Assembly: GCA_022826905.1 (NCBI GenBank)
Contig: JAJDUA010000059.1
Coordinates: 1 to 33,453, forward strand
Length of the DNA stretch: 33,453 nucleotides
From: Candidatus Dadabacteria bacterium
GTDB lineage: Bacteria; Desulfobacterota_D; UBA1144; Nemesobacterales; Nemesobacteraceae
Direction of reading: 5' to 3'
In this document: piece after piece, positions 1-9,094 of the stretch
Layout: the number at the start of each line of letters is the position of its first letter
Numbering within the stretch: the stretch's first letter is position 1
Notes under the pieces: generated by a model
Seen by the model: the letters and a program-made list of their open reading frames with translations, nothing else
The model's database searches: none
What the model was told of the DNA's origin: nothing
Position numbers and translations under genes: made by a program

Positions 1-168
1 GGTCATATTCTCCTCCGCGAGATGATGGATTTGAGACTTAGCCACCCACCTTCTCAGAGTAGAATGATCAATGCCGAAGCTTTGCGCAACGGAATTGAAA
101 GAAACATCAGGTCCTCGGCTCAGAACTTTCTCCACTGCCTGTGCCTTGAATTCGTAACTGTACTGCAT
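1..168 (-). CDS. Transposase-type helix-turn-helix protein, N-terminal part (cut by window edge)
   Basis: Only the first 56 codons are inside the window, and the frame runs off the left edge. The protein starts MQYSYEFKAQAVEKVL and continues with a helix-turn-helix pattern (SVAQSFGIDHSTLRRWV, about residues 30-46). This is typical of the small DNA-binding OrfA subunit of IS3/IS911-like transposases (HTH_Tnp_1/Tnp_8 style). The ATG at 168-166 has a perfect AGGAGG Shine-Dalgarno at 178-183. A perfect 40-bp palindrome lies immediately upstream. In the IS3 family this subunit binds the element's terminal repeats and an OrfB integrase should follow, but that part is outside the window. It could instead be a domesticated HTH regulator. 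The family assignment comes from recognising the pattern, not from a search. Confidence 0.65.
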   Translation of the reverse strand, partial: MQYSYEFKAQAVEKVLSRGPDVSFNSVAQSFGIDHSTLRRWVAKSQIHHLAEENMT

Positions 169-184
169 AGAAGTTGTCCTCCTT

Positions 185-224
185 TTTTCAAGTTTCAAAA
201 AATTAATTTTTTGAAACTTGAAAA
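185..224. repeat. Perfect 40-bp palindrome upstream of the transposase-type gene
   Basis: The left arm (185-204) and right arm (205-224) are exact reverse complements with no spacer. The arm core is CAAGTTTCAAAAAATT. A further copy of the half-site word AAGTTTCAA lies at 279-287. The palindrome ends one base before the AGGAGG ribosome-binding site of the minus-strand HTH gene, so it would lie in that gene's promoter or leader. It could be an operator, abutted terminal inverted repeats of an insertion element, or a hairpin in the mRNA leader. It is not a canonical terminator for either flanking gene, because on the minus strand it runs straight into a ribosome-binding site. Confidence 0.8.
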
Positions 225-295
225 CTCAAAAATCGCGACAACTCCCCTGACATATAGGGCATTCACAAAAAACCCATAAAGTTTCAATTCTCTTG

Positions 296-937
296 TCAAA
301 CTCCCCTTCTCTCTCCCCAGAATATCTTGTGAAGCTGCGGAAGCACTCTTACGTTTTCCATGCCGTCGCGAAGAATTCTCTCGGCTATCCAGTCGGCCTT
401 CGTGCCGTAGACGGGCTGGAATATTACTGAAGCCCTGATTCGGCGCTCCACGAGAACGTTTCTTGCGTATTCGTAGTCGGCATCATCCGCTATCACGAAC
501 TTGAGCTGATCCTTTTCCTCAAGGGAATCGTAGAGCGAAAAATTCATCCTGGACTCCATGCCTGAACCCGGGCACTTGCAGTCCATGCTAACAACCGAGC
601 TGGGGTGGGAGAAGATTCCGGGAGGCTTCTTGTTCCCGCTCGTTTCAAGCACCACCACAAAATCCCTCTCAATCAGGGATTCCGCCACCTCTTCCACCGC
701 CTCCCGCTGTATAAGAGGCTCCCCTCCGGTTATGCAGACGCGTGAACAGCCGTACTCAAGAATACCGCCGATCACCTCCGCGGTTTCCATCTCTCTGAAA
801 TCCGTTCCCTCCACCGCATACATGGTATCGCACCAGACACACCTGAGATCACACGCGAAAAGCCTGAGAAAAACGGTCGGCAGCCCGATATGGATTCCCT
901 CGCCCTGTATTGAAAAGAAAATCTCATTTACCTTCAT
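296..937 (-). CDS. queE: 7-carboxy-7-deazaguanine synthase QueE (radical SAM)
   Basis: QueE converts 6-carboxytetrahydropterin to 7-carboxy-7-deazaguanine in the queuosine/7-deazaguanine pathway. The 213-residue protein opens with NEIFFSIQGEG, the family signature. It then has the cluster-binding pattern C29-x3-C33-x2-C36, close to the CxxxCxxC of radical SAM enzymes, and CITGGEPL near residue 70, which contacts S-adenosylmethionine. The chosen ATG at 937 overlaps the queC stop as TAATG and sits 10 nt after a GAGG ribosome-binding site. An ATG three codons earlier (946) is the alternative, but it lies only about 1 nt from that site. Length is normal for QueE. It is translationally coupled to queC, which supplies the next enzyme. 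No queD or queF is visible nearby. Confidence 0.93.
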   Translation of the reverse strand: MKVNEIFFSIQGEGIHIGLPTVFLRLFACDLRCVWCDTMYAVEGTDFREMETAEVIGGILEYGCSRVCITGGEPLIQREAVEEVAESLIERDFVVVLETSGNKKPPGIFSHPSSVVSMDCKCPGSGMESRMNFSLYDSLEEKDQLKFVIADDADYEYARNVLVERRIRASVIFQPVYGTKADWIAERILRDGMENVRVLPQLHKIFWGERRGV

Positions 938-1617
938 TACGCCCATACCTCATACTCTGTCGGATCATCCACCCCCGCTTCCCGAAAAGCCCTTCTTCTC
1001 TCCCTGCATGAACTGCAGGTGCCGCAGTGCATGCGGGAACCCACGTAGCATGACCACGTGTCTTTGAAAGGAACCCCGAGGCGAGCGCCCATCTTTACTA
1101 TTTCCGACTTGTCCATGTCCACAAACGGGGCCACTATCGCGAGTCTTTCATTGCCCGTCGCGAGTCTTTCGGCTTCCTCAAAAGCCGATACGAACTCCGC
1201 GCGGCAGTCTGGATACACGCCCCTGTCTGAATGATGCGCGCCGTAGAACACAGTGTCGCAGCCGATGCTCTGCGAATAGGCGACCGCCAGGGAAAGAAAA
1301 ACGGCGTTTCGGTTCGGGACGACAGTGTCGGAGAGGGTTTCGTAGTTAGAGGCTTCCGCCGGAACCCTCGGGATCTCAACACTGCGGTCGGTGAGCGCAC
1401 AGGCGCCGAAAAGATCTCTCGCCGCAGAAAGATCGACTATGTTCGGAACAAGTCCCAGGCGGCGGCATATACGCTCTGAAGAGCAGACCTCCTTTTCGTG
1501 TTTCTGTCCGTAGATGAAGGTAAGGGGAAAGACTTCGCAGCCTTCCCGCACCGCCTTGTAGCAGAGAGTGGAACTGTCCACGCCTCCCGAGACCATGACA
1601 ACCGCTTTACGAGACAC
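937..1617 (-). CDS. queC: 7-cyano-7-deazaguanine synthase QueC
   Basis: QueC converts 7-carboxy-7-deazaguanine to preQ0 using ATP and ammonia in the cytosol. The N-terminus carries the PP-loop ATP pyrophosphatase motif SGGVDSST. The C-terminus has the zinc site C-x8-C-x2-C-x2-C within WSCYVGSRMHCGTCSSCRE. The frame is open upstream to an ATG at 1827, but I chose the GTG at 1617. It gives MSRKAVVMVSGG, which matches the start of known QueC proteins, and a normal 226 residues. The longer version would add 70 unrelated residues and overlap the divergent mutA gene. The ribosome-binding site is poor: an AAGGGA run abuts the GTG. The gene overlaps queE by one base at its end. Confidence 0.93.
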   Translation of the reverse strand: MSRKAVVMVSGGVDSSTLCYKAVREGCEVFPLTFIYGQKHEKEVCSSERICRRLGLVPNIVDLSAARDLFGACALTDRSVEIPRVPAEASNYETLSDTVVPNRNAVFLSLAVAYSQSIGCDTVFYGAHHSDRGVYPDCRAEFVSAFEEAERLATGNERLAIVAPFVDMDKSEIVKMGARLGVPFKDTWSCYVGSRMHCGTCSSCRERRRAFREAGVDDPTEYEVWA

Positions 1618-1649
1618 TCCCTTAATATAAAGTCGGAAAAAACAAATAA

Positions 1650-1772
1650 CAATTCCTCCGGGCCGGGCGCAGGCAAGGAAAACCGAATCCCAGACGGTCC
1701 CAGCATGTTGGCAGAAGCGAATGGGAATTATATACTTATTCACCCGAGAGTCAGACGAACAAGGGCACTCCC
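1650..1772 (+). promoter_or_regulatory. Possible degenerate cobalamin-riboswitch-like leader of the methylmalonyl-CoA mutase operon
   Basis: This GC-rich leader between queC and mutA contains AATCCCAGACGGTCCC (1686-1701) followed by AGCATGTT. It resembles the conserved cobalamin-riboswitch core, which runs roughly AATCC, a spacer, then GGTCCCGCCACTGT. An AGGAAAACCG segment lies just before it, where GGGAA..GGTG would be expected. GAGTCAGACGAAC at 1748-1760 partly resembles the 3' B12 box (AGYCMGGAGACC). The canonical GGTG is missing and the element is short, so it is either degenerate or a chance resemblance. The downstream operon encodes a B12-dependent enzyme, which raises the prior. The mutA ribosome-binding site AAGGG is at 1761-1765. 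Confidence 0.3.
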
Positions 1773-3674
1773 ATGAGTAAAACAGCAAAAGAACATGAAC
1801 CGGCGATTCTTTTCGGTGATTTTCCAAGGGTCTCCAAGGAAGACTGGAAAAAAGAGGTCGAAAAGAGAAGTTCCTACGAGGACCTCATATGGCGCACCGA
1901 AGACGGCATAGGAGTTGAGCCCCTCTACACAGAAGAGGAGGTCCGGCAGTTTCTCCCGGGAAAAGATACGCTTCCCGGGGAATTTCCGTTCGCAAGAGGA
2001 ACCGGGAAAAAAGACAACAGCTGGCTCCTTGCAGAGCAGATAAGGCTGGGCGACCCGCAGGAGGCGGCGCGCGGAGCTCTTGGGGCAGTGGAGAGCGGAG
2101 CGGATTCGCTTATCTTCATCGCGCAGACGGAAATAAAATCGGGGACCATCAAAACCCTGATAAAGGATATAGACCCCCTGCGCTTTTCCGTGAACTTCGC
2201 CCTGAGAGGGAACCCGGAGCGGGTCTGCAGGCTTTTTATCTCTTCCTGCGCGGAAGAGGGGATAGACACGCAGAAACTCGGCGGCGCCCTGTTCTTTGAT
2301 CCTCTCTCGGATATGCTCGCGCGCGGGTCTATTGCGACGCCGATTGATGAGAACATTGAAAAAATCGCCGAATCCATCGGGTATCTCTCGGACACGGCGC
2401 CCGGTTACGGAGCGTTTTCCGCAAAAGGCGCGACATTCAGAAATTCAGGCGCAACCATAACCCAGGAACTCGCCTTCACAATCGCCGCGGCGGCAGAATA
2501 TCTGGTCATGCTCGGCCAAGAGGGTGTCAGCGCAGAGGACGCCTGCCGTCACCTGGTCTTCTCCTTTTCGACAGGATCAAGTTATTTCGCAGAAATCGCC
2601 AAGCTTCGGGCGGCAAGGATTATCTGGGCCAGGGTTGCGGAACAGTTCTCCTCCGTCCGCTCCGAAACCGCGAAAATGAGGATTCACTGCCACACCGCAA
2701 CTTTTAACAAAACCATTTACGATTCTCACGTAAACATAGCGCGCGCTACGCTTGAGGCCATGGCTTCGGTAATCGGAGGAACAGACTCTCTTGCCGTGGC
2801 CCCCTTTGACGCTCACTACAGGAAACCCGGCAGGTTCTCAAGGAGAGTGGCGAGAAACATCCAGCTCCTCCTTAGGAACGAATCCCATCTGGGCGATGTC
2901 GCTGATCCAGGGGGCGGCTCCCATCACCTAGAGAAACTGACGTGGTCCATTTGCGAAAAATCCCTTGAACTGTTCCAGCAAGTGGAGAAAAAAGGCGGCT
3001 ACCTTGAATGCGTCAGAAACGGGTTCATACAGGACTCGGTAGAGAACAGCGGAAAGAAAGCACTGCGGGAAATATCCCGAGGAGAAAGAACGCTAGTCGG
3101 AACAAACGAGTTTCCCAACCTGGATGAACGTATGGCTGGAGAGATAGAGAAAGCACTCACCGAAGAGACGCGCAGACTGCCTGTGAACGCTGCGCCCCTT
3201 GCGCCGTCAAGGGCCGCCATGGAATTTGAGAGAACAAGGCTTTTTAACGAAAAATACGCCGAAAAAACGGGGGAAGCTCCGAAAGTCTTTCTGCTTCACC
3301 TGAGCAGTTCCCCGCAGGCAGCCGCAAGATCGACACTCTCGAAGAACCTTTTAAGATGCGGAGGTTTCGCGGTAGCTGACGGAGCAAAGAACCCGGGAGC
3401 AGAAGAGGGAGCCGCGGCGGCGATTGCCGAGAATCCGCTCGCGGTGGTTATCTGCGGCTCCGACGAAGACTGCGAACAGATCTCAAGCGAAGCCATCGCA
3501 AAACTGAAAGACTCAGCGCCCGGCATGTTCATCATCGTCTGCGTGACCCCGGGCGATCTCGCTACGGATCTTCTGCGGGCGGGAGCGTCTGACCTGATCT
3601 ATGAGAATTGCGATATCGCTCGCACATTTGAACAATGTCTGGAGCTTTTGAACGGGGAAGACCATGAGGCCTGA
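1773..3674 (+). CDS. mutA: Methylmalonyl-CoA mutase small (beta) subunit
   Basis: This is the non-catalytic partner of the heterodimeric B12-dependent mutase that interconverts (R)-methylmalonyl-CoA and succinyl-CoA. The 633-residue protein has the MCM TIM-barrel domain over about residues 40-480, including [19 protein letters not shown] and [13 protein letters not shown] segments. It ends in a cobalamin-binding-like Rossmann domain. The DxHxxG cobalt-ligating motif is absent from that domain, as expected for MutA-type subunits, so it should not bind B12 directly. Length matches the Propionibacterium-type small subunit (about 640). The ATG at 1773 has AAGGG 7 nt upstream. The stop overlaps the mutB start by 11 bp, which argues for coupled translation and a stoichiometric complex. 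Confidence 0.92.
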   Translation: MSKTAKEHEPAILFGDFPRVSKEDWKKEVEKRSSYEDLIWRTEDGIGVEPLYTEEEVRQFLPGKDTLPGEFPFARGTGKKDNSWLLAEQIRLGDPQEAARGALGAVESGADSLIFIAQTEIKSGTIKTLIKDIDPLRFSVNFALRGNPERVCRLFISSCAEEGIDTQKLGGALFFDPLSDMLARGSIATPIDENIEKIAESIGYLSDTAPGYGAFSAKGATFRNSGATITQELAFTIAAAAEYLVMLGQEGVSAEDACRHLVFSFSTGSSYFAEIAKLRAARIIWARVAEQFSSVRSETAKMRIHCHTATFNKTIYDSHVNIARATLEAMASVIGGTDSLAVAPFDAHYRKPGRFSRRVARNIQLLLRNESHLGDVADPGGGSHHLEKLTWSICEKSLELFQQVEKKGGYLECVRNGFIQDSVENSGKKALREISRGERTLVGTNEFPNLDERMAGEIEKALTEETRRLPVNAAPLAPSRAAMEFERTRLFNEKYAEKTGEAPKVFLLHLSSSPQAAARSTLSKNLLRCGGFAVADGAKNPGAEEGAAAAIAENPLAVVICGSDEDCEQISSEAIAKLKDSAPGMFIIVCVTPGDLATDLLRAGASDLIYENCDIARTFEQCLELLNGEDHEA

Positions 3675-5805
3675 TTTCTCAAAAATAAAGCTCGACTATG
3701 CGGCGGAGGAAGAAGGCGGCGGCACTCCTTTTGCCGCGGAGGTCATACGGGAATCGCCCGAGAACATAGACATAAAGACGTTCTACGCGCGCGAGGATCT
3801 GGACAACGCAGAACACCTGGGATTCGTTTCGGGAATTCCGCCCTATCTTCGCGGACCGTATCCGACCATGTACGTCTCAAGGCCATGGACCATAAGGCAG
3901 TACGCCGGGTTCTCCACCGCGGAGGAATCAAACGCGTTTTACAGAAAGAATCTCGCCGCGGGGCAGAAGGGACTTTCAATAGCTTTCGATCTTCCGACCC
4001 ACAGGGGATACGACTCGGACCACCCGAGGGTTTCGGGAGATGTCGGAAAGGCGGGCGTGGCGATAGACTCGATACTCGACATGGAAATTCTTCTTGACCG
4101 GATACCACTTGACCGGATATCGGTTTCCATGACCATGAACGGGGCGGTGCTGCCGATCATGGCTTTCTACATAGTCGTCGCCGAGCGCCAGGGAGTGGGG
4201 CCGGAGAGACTGAGCGGAACGATCCAGAATGACATACTCAAGGAGTTCATGGTAAGGAACACTTACATTTACCCACCTGAATTCTCAATGAAGATAGTCT
4301 CGGACATCTTCGAATACACATCGAAGAACATGCCGAAGTTCAACTCCATAAGCGTAAGCGGCTATCATATGGAAGAAGCCGGCGCAACCTCCGACATAGA
4401 GCTTGCCTACACGCTCGCAGACGGCCTTGAGTATTTAAGGGCGGGCGTCGGTGCGGGGCTTGATATTGACGATTTCGCCCCCAGGATCTCTTTTTTCTGG
4501 GGAATAGGGATGGACCATTTCATGGAAATCGCGAAAATGAGGGCCGCGAGAATGCTCTGGGCCAAGGTCGTGAAGCAGTTCGAGCCCAAAAAACCGGGAT
4601 CGCTCATGCTGAGAACCCACTGCCAGACCTCGGGATGGAGCCTCACGGAACAGTACCCGTTCAACAACGTGACCAGAACCTGTGTTGAAGCCCTGAGCGC
4701 CGTGCTCGGCGGTACCCAGTCGCTTCACACAAACGCCCTTGACGAGGCCATCGCCCTTCCCACCGATTTTTCCGCCAGGATAGCGAGAAACACTCAGCTT
4801 TTCCTCCAGAAGGAAACCGATATATGCAGACTGATCGATCCCTGGGCGGGGTCCTATTATGTCGAGTGCCTGACTCACAGTCTGGCGCAAAAGGCCTGGG
4901 AGCTCATAACGGAAATAGAGGAACTGGGGGGAATGTCCAAAGCCATAGAAACCGGTCTGCCGAAAATGAGAATCGAGGAAGCCGCGGCGCGCAAACAGGC
5001 GAGGATAGATTCCGGGAAGGACATAATAATAGGAGTTAACAGCTATAATTCGGACGCGGAGGAAGAATTCGATATACTGGAAGTTGACAACCGCAAGGTG
5101 AGACAAAACCAGATCAAGAGGCTGGAGAAGCTGAAAAAAGAAAGAGACTCCGAGGCGGTAGAACGGGCGCTTCGAAAAATCACTGAATGCGCGGAGACGG
5201 GACGGGGCAACCTTCTCTCGCTGGCCGTTGAGGCCGCGAGGGAAAACGCCACTCTCGGAGAGATATCGGACGCGTGCGAAGAGGCGTGGGGAAGGTATCA
5301 GCCCGGGTGGCGCACGATCTCCGGGGTATATTCCTCGGAAATATCGAAAGACTCAGGATTTGCGAAGGCGAAGGAGCTTGCCGACCGTTTCGCCGCGGCA
5401 GAAGGAAGAAGGCCCAGGATGCTTGTCGCGAAAATGGGACAGGACGGTCACGACCGCGGGGCGAAGATAATAGCGACGGGATTTGCCGATCTGGGTTTTG
5501 ACGTTGACATAGGACCGCTTTTTCAGACCCCTGAAGAGGCCGCGAGGCAGGCGATCGAAAACGATGTGCACATAATCGGAATATCGAGCCTGGCCGCCGG
5601 CCACAAGACCCTCATTCCCGAACTGATAGAAAAACTCGCCGAGGAGGGAGGAAGCCATATAATGGTAGTGGCGGGAGGAGTGATCCCGAAACGCGATTAC
5701 GACTACCTGCGCGAAGCCGGGGTTTCGCAGATATTCGGCCCGGGAACCGTGCTCTCAGAAGCGGCGGAAGCCATATTGCTGTCCCTCTCGCAGACCAAGA
5801 CATGA
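3664..5805 (+). CDS. mutB: Methylmalonyl-CoA mutase large (alpha) subunit, B12-binding
   Basis: This is the catalytic subunit of adenosylcobalamin-dependent methylmalonyl-CoA mutase. The N-terminal TIM barrel shows the family blocks [20 protein letters not shown] (about residues 67-86), [19 protein letters not shown] and [14 protein letters not shown]. The C-terminal B12 domain carries DGHDRG at 594-599; this is the DxHxxG motif, and H596 is the predicted lower axial ligand of cobalt. GISSLAAGH and VVAGGVIP follow, which line the cofactor nucleotide loop. Length (713) is normal. The gene begins inside the end of mutA and its stop overlaps the meaB start as ATGA. The three genes therefore form one tight translational unit for propionyl-CoA/succinyl-CoA interconversion. 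Confidence 0.96.
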   Translation: MRPDFSKIKLDYAAEEEGGGTPFAAEVIRESPENIDIKTFYAREDLDNAEHLGFVSGIPPYLRGPYPTMYVSRPWTIRQYAGFSTAEESNAFYRKNLAAGQKGLSIAFDLPTHRGYDSDHPRVSGDVGKAGVAIDSILDMEILLDRIPLDRISVSMTMNGAVLPIMAFYIVVAERQGVGPERLSGTIQNDILKEFMVRNTYIYPPEFSMKIVSDIFEYTSKNMPKFNSISVSGYHMEEAGATSDIELAYTLADGLEYLRAGVGAGLDIDDFAPRISFFWGIGMDHFMEIAKMRAARMLWAKVVKQFEPKKPGSLMLRTHCQTSGWSLTEQYPFNNVTRTCVEALSAVLGGTQSLHTNALDEAIALPTDFSARIARNTQLFLQKETDICRLIDPWAGSYYVECLTHSLAQKAWELITEIEELGGMSKAIETGLPKMRIEEAAARKQARIDSGKDIIIGVNSYNSDAEEEFDILEVDNRKVRQNQIKRLEKLKKERDSEAVERALRKITECAETGRGNLLSLAVEAARENATLGEISDACEEAWGRYQPGWRTISGVYSSEISKDSGFAKAKELADRFAAAEGRRPRMLVAKMGQDGHDRGAKIIATGFADLGFDVDIGPLFQTPEEAARQAIENDVHIIGISSLAAGHKTLIPELIEKLAEEGGSHIMVVAGGVIPKRDYDYLREAGVSQIFGPGTVLSEAAEAILLSLSQTKT

Positions 5806-6818
5806 CGCCACAGGGAAGAACAGAAGCGGAGACCTACCGCCGGGGAATAGCCAACGGGGAAATACCCGCTCTCAGCAGAGCCATAACCCTCGCGGAGAGC
5901 ACACTGCCCGAGCACAGAGAGCTTGCGCGGGAAATAATCACGTGGTGTCTTCCGCACTCGGGGAAGTCCGTAAGGGTGGGGATTACGGGCATACCGGGAG
6001 TCGGAAAGAGCAGCCTCATAGAATCTCTGGGACTCTATCTCGCGCGCGAGCGCGGAAAAAAGATAGCAGTGCTCGCGATTGATCCCACAAGCAGCGAAAC
6101 CGGAGGAAGCGTTCTTGGAGACAAGATCCGAATGCAGGAGCTTTCCCGGCACAAAAACGTATACATAAGACCCTCACCGTCGTCAGGCTCCCTGGGGGGA
6201 GTCGCGAAAAAGACAAGCGACGCCGTGATTCTCTGCGAGGCGGCGGGGTTTGACACGATTCTCATAGAAACCGTGGGAGTCGGACAGTCCGAAATCACCT
6301 GCCACTCCATGGTCGACTTTTTCATGCTTCTAATGATTACGGGGGCGGGAGATGACATTCAGGGAATAAAAAGGGGGATAATCGAGCGCGCCGATGCCGT
6401 GGTGATAACCAAGGCGGACGGGGAAAACAGGAAAAATGCCGAACTCATGAGACAGGAGATGGAGGAGGCGCTCAGATTTCAAAGACCTCCCGAATCCGGA
6501 TGGATTCCCAGGGTTCATGCCTGCTCCTCCGTCACCGGCTACGGGATAAGCGAGGTCTGGCAGTGCGTCGCGGAGTATGAGAAACTCTGCGGAGAAAACG
6601 GATACTTTGCGGAGAAAAGAAGAAGGCAGGCAAAATACCGCCTGCATGAAACGCTCGCCCAGAATCTTGAGGACAGCTTTTACGGAAACAAGTTTGTAAA
6701 AAAAACGATCGGGAAGGTGGAAAAAGAGGTAGTGGAAGGAAGGACCGACCCCTACACGGGAGCCGCCAACCTGCTCGATCTTTATCTTGAAAAGCTTCGT
6801 CTGCCCTCACAGACGTAA
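5802..6818 (+). CDS. meaB: MeaB/ArgK-type G3E P-loop GTPase, chaperone of methylmalonyl-CoA mutase
   Basis: MeaB gates adenosylcobalamin delivery to methylmalonyl-CoA mutase and protects it from inactivation. The 338-residue protein has the Walker A loop GIPGVGKS at 63-70 and the family block [18 protein letters not shown] at about 94-111. ETVGVGQSE follows at 156-164 (switch/Walker B region), and the base-recognition motif appears as TKAD at 203-206. ATGA overlap with mutB supports direct coupling to its client enzyme. The older name ArgK (arginine transport kinase) is a misnomer for this family. I see no missing catalytic residues. Confidence 0.95.
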   Translation: MTPQGRTEAETYRRGIANGEIPALSRAITLAESTLPEHRELAREIITWCLPHSGKSVRVGITGIPGVGKSSLIESLGLYLARERGKKIAVLAIDPTSSETGGSVLGDKIRMQELSRHKNVYIRPSPSSGSLGGVAKKTSDAVILCEAAGFDTILIETVGVGQSEITCHSMVDFFMLLMITGAGDDIQGIKRGIIERADAVVITKADGENRKNAELMRQEMEEALRFQRPPESGWIPRVHACSSVTGYGISEVWQCVAEYEKLCGENGYFAEKRRRQAKYRLHETLAQNLEDSFYGNKFVKKTIGKVEKEVVEGRTDPYTGAANLLDLYLEKLRLPSQT

Positions 6819-6823
6819 TCAAA

Positions 6824-7297
6824 ATGATCATAAGATCCGTTTCGCCGAAATACATAAACGAGATCGTGAAAATCGAAAACGACTCCTTTATCTCTCCCTG
6901 GCCGAAACAGGTGTTGGCGGATTACTTCAAGAAATCCGGATTTTTCTGCAATGTCGCAGTAGACGGACACGACGAAGAGGTCGCGGGCTACTCGATATCC
7001 ACCCTTGTTTACGATGAAATTCACGTATTCAAAATCGCCGTTTCAAGCTGTCACAGAAGAAAGGGAGTGGCAAGAGAACTGCTCTCCGATACATTTAACT
7101 TTTATGAGAAGATGGGCGCCCTTTCCGTTATCCTTGAGGTAAGAACGACAAACGTTCCCGCAATTGCGCTTTACGAAAAGCTCGGTTTTGAAATCATAAG
7201 AACGCGCAGGAATTACTACGGCAGGGGAAAGGGAGACGCTTACGTAATGGGTCTTGCGCTTGACCGCTACTATCAGAAACTTCTCTCAGCCACGTAG
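6824..7297 (+). CDS. rimI: GNAT N-acetyltransferase, RimI-like (ribosomal protein S18 alanine acetyltransferase)
   Basis: This 157-residue GNAT protein has the acetyl-CoA binding loop CHRRKGVAREL (R/Q-x-x-G-x-A). It also has the RimI signature run EVRTTNVPAIALYEKLGFEIIRTRRNYY in pieces: LEVRTTNVPAIALYEKLGF, then RRNYYG. RimI acetylates the N-terminal alanine of ribosomal protein S18. It starts 5 bp after the meaB stop on the same strand, so it is probably the last gene of the mutase operon although its job is unrelated. Its 3' end overlaps the convergent polyprenyl synthase gene by 25 bp. Close relatives in the GNAT superfamily with other substrates cannot be excluded. Confidence 0.85.
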   Translation: MIIRSVSPKYINEIVKIENDSFISPWPKQVLADYFKKSGFFCNVAVDGHDEEVAGYSISTLVYDEIHVFKIAVSSCHRRKGVARELLSDTFNFYEKMGALSVILEVRTTNVPAIALYEKLGFEIIRTRRNYYGRGKGDAYVMGLALDRYYQKLLSAT

Positions 7298-8256
7298 TCT
7301 GCAAGCTGGTCAAGGGATTCCTTGTAATCGCTGTTGGCTATACCATCCAGGGATTTTTTCGCTTCGCTCACAAACTCTCTTGCCCGCTCTCTGGTGAGAT
7401 CAACCCCGCGGTAGTGGCTTACGATCTGCGTTATCTCCGTTATGTCGGAGATGTCGAGTTCCTCTTCCCTCTCAAGCGTTTCTATTACCTTGCGCTTTAT
7501 GTCTCCGGGAGCGTTCTCAATGGAGTAGTAAAGAGGAAGAGTCATCTTGCGCTCAGCCAAGTCCTGTCCGGTCTTTTTTCCGAACTTGTTCTCTTCAGAA
7601 CAGTAATCAAGCGCGTCGTCTACAAGCTGAAACGCCATCCCTATGTTATGTCCATAGTGCGAGAGGGCTCGAACCGCTCCGTTTGAGGTGGCAGCCAGAA
7701 GCGCCCCGGTCTCGGTTGAGCACTCAATAAGCGCCGCCGTCTTGTGATTGATCACGGAAAAACAGAATTCCTCCGACATTTCAACCATCTTTCTCTCACT
7801 CATAATCTCGAGCACATGACCCTCGGCAAGACGCGAAGAGGCTCTGGAGACCACCCTCAGGAGTTCAAGACTGCCGCAGCTGTATATCAGTTCAAGTCCC
7901 CGCGCCAGCATGAAGTCCCCCACCAGAACGGTAGGCTTGTTTCCCCAGACCATATTGGAAGAGGCGTTTCCCCTTCTGAATTCCGCCTGGTCTACCACGT
8001 CGTCGTGAAAAAGGGTGCCAGCGTGGAAAAGCTCGATGCCCGCGGCGGCCGCGATCCGGCTCTCTCCATCGGTAAGCCCGCAGGCGGCACTTGAGAGGAG
8101 AACAAGAGAGGGTCGGATTCTCTTTCCTCCCCCGCCAAGCAGGTATCCCGCTATTTCGTAAACCAAGGGAACGTCGGATTTTATGAATTCATTGATTTTC
8201 CTCTCGGTTTCCGCGAGGCTCGGGTGAATTATCTCAATTATGTCTGAGAACTCCAT
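7273..8256 (-). CDS. ispB: Trans-polyprenyl diphosphate synthase (octaprenyl/heptaprenyl type)
   Basis: The enzyme condenses isopentenyl diphosphate units onto an allylic primer to make long-chain prenyl diphosphates for quinones. The 327-residue protein shows GGKRIRP at 43-49, the first Asp-rich motif DDVVD at 85-89 (LFHDDVVDQAEFRRG) and the second Asp-rich motif DDALD at 213-217. KKTGQDLAERKMTLPLYY follows. The first motif is DDxxD, without the two-residue insertion typical of bacterial FPP synthases. This and the overall length favour a medium/long-chain synthase; chain length itself cannot be read reliably. The ATG at 8256 has no strong ribosome-binding site. The gene converges on rimI, overlapping it by 25 bp, and diverges from the cvpA-like gene. 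Confidence 0.9.
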   Translation of the reverse strand: MEFSDIIEIIHPSLAETERKINEFIKSDVPLVYEIAGYLLGGGGKRIRPSLVLLSSAACGLTDGESRIAAAAGIELFHAGTLFHDDVVDQAEFRRGNASSNMVWGNKPTVLVGDFMLARGLELIYSCGSLELLRVVSRASSRLAEGHVLEIMSERKMVEMSEEFCFSVINHKTAALIECSTETGALLAATSNGAVRALSHYGHNIGMAFQLVDDALDYCSEENKFGKKTGQDLAERKMTLPLYYSIENAPGDIKRKVIETLEREEELDISDITEITQIVSHYRGVDLTRERAREFVSEAKKSLDGIANSDYKESLDQLADYVAERSF

Positions 8257-8386
8257 GGAACGGTTAGGCTATATGAACGAACCCGACAAGTCAAAGACTG
8301 GACAGTGCTGGAAACCTGATGTAAGTTTCTTTTTTCAAATGAAATTTTTCGTGTAGCACTCCTAAGGAACACAGCGGTAAACCGAC

Positions 8387-8923
8387 TTGAACTACTTTGA
8401 TATTTTGCTCCTGTGCTTGATTCTGATCTGTTTCGCGGTGGGGCTCAGATCAGGAATCATAAAGCAGGTCTTTTCCCTCGCCTCGATACTGGGCGGGTTG
8501 GTGCTCGGCTTTCTTTTTTACGGATCGCTGGGGGCCGTCCTGCTTGAAAAAAACATTGTCGCCGAACCGAAAATCGCGGATATTCTGGGATTCGTGATAG
8601 CGGGCTCGCTTGCATACATGTTAATAAACTATCTCTCACGTCTCCTGACAGAACTTATGGAAAAAATCAATATGGGCTGGTTTAACCACCTGCTCGGGGG
8701 AGCTATGGGAGTTGTAATCGGTCTGCTGCTCTGCTATCTGCTGGTAGTAGGAGTTAGGCAATTTGTGGATGAGAACGCCCCTTTCGTAAGAAACTCCATC
8801 CTCGCGCCCAAGGTTGTCACCGGATACCACATGCTCAGGGAACAGGCACCGGACAATCTTGACGAAAGTCTTGAGAAGCTGCGGGAACTGCGGGAAGAAA
8901 GAGAGAAGTCAGATTTCGAGTGA
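8387..8923 (+). CDS. cvpA: CvpA family inner-membrane protein
   Basis: This 178-residue integral membrane protein has about four hydrophobic helices (roughly residues 3-24, 29-50, 61-83 and 100-122) and a charged C-terminal tail rich in Glu and Arg. The opening (NYFDILLLCLILICFAVGLRSGIIKQVFSLAS) has the CvpA-family pattern of a short acidic start, a helix, and a conserved R-G segment followed by helix 2. CvpA is linked to colicin V production and to envelope homeostasis in Enterobacteria; the molecular function is not settled. The start is a TTG at 8387. The AAGGA upstream is rather distant, so initiation is probably weak. The gene is divergent from the polyprenyl synthase across 130 bp. Confidence 0.8.
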   Translation: MNYFDILLLCLILICFAVGLRSGIIKQVFSLASILGGLVLGFLFYGSLGAVLLEKNIVAEPKIADILGFVIAGSLAYMLINYLSRLLTELMEKINMGWFNHLLGGAMGVVIGLLLCYLLVVGVRQFVDENAPFVRNSILAPKVVTGYHMLREQAPDNLDESLEKLRELREEREKSDFE

Positions 8924-9094
8924 ACGTGGATAAACTACGTTAGAGTTGAAATGTTACGTTAACCCTGCTGACCAACTTTTACTACTGACCATCAAAAAAA
9001 TCAGAACTCCGACATTTCTTAGGTGCACCGATTCAGTTAGACTTCTACCGGAAAGACATTTATTGCGTGGCCTTTCTCCAGAACAACTCGCAGC

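Noticed and set aside
1618-1827. In-frame 70-codon extension at the start of queC
   Set aside because: It does not match the QueC family, overlaps the divergent mutA start, and the GTG at 1617 gives a family-length protein with the PP-loop at the usual place.
4435-5106. Minus-strand 223-codon frame opposite mutB
   Set aside because: Antisense to conserved catalytic-barrel coding sequence; no ribosome-binding site.
8936-8961. Direct repeat TACGTTA (two copies, 19 bp apart) after the cvpA-like gene
   Set aside because: Too short to separate from chance, and no promoter or gene feature is attached to it.
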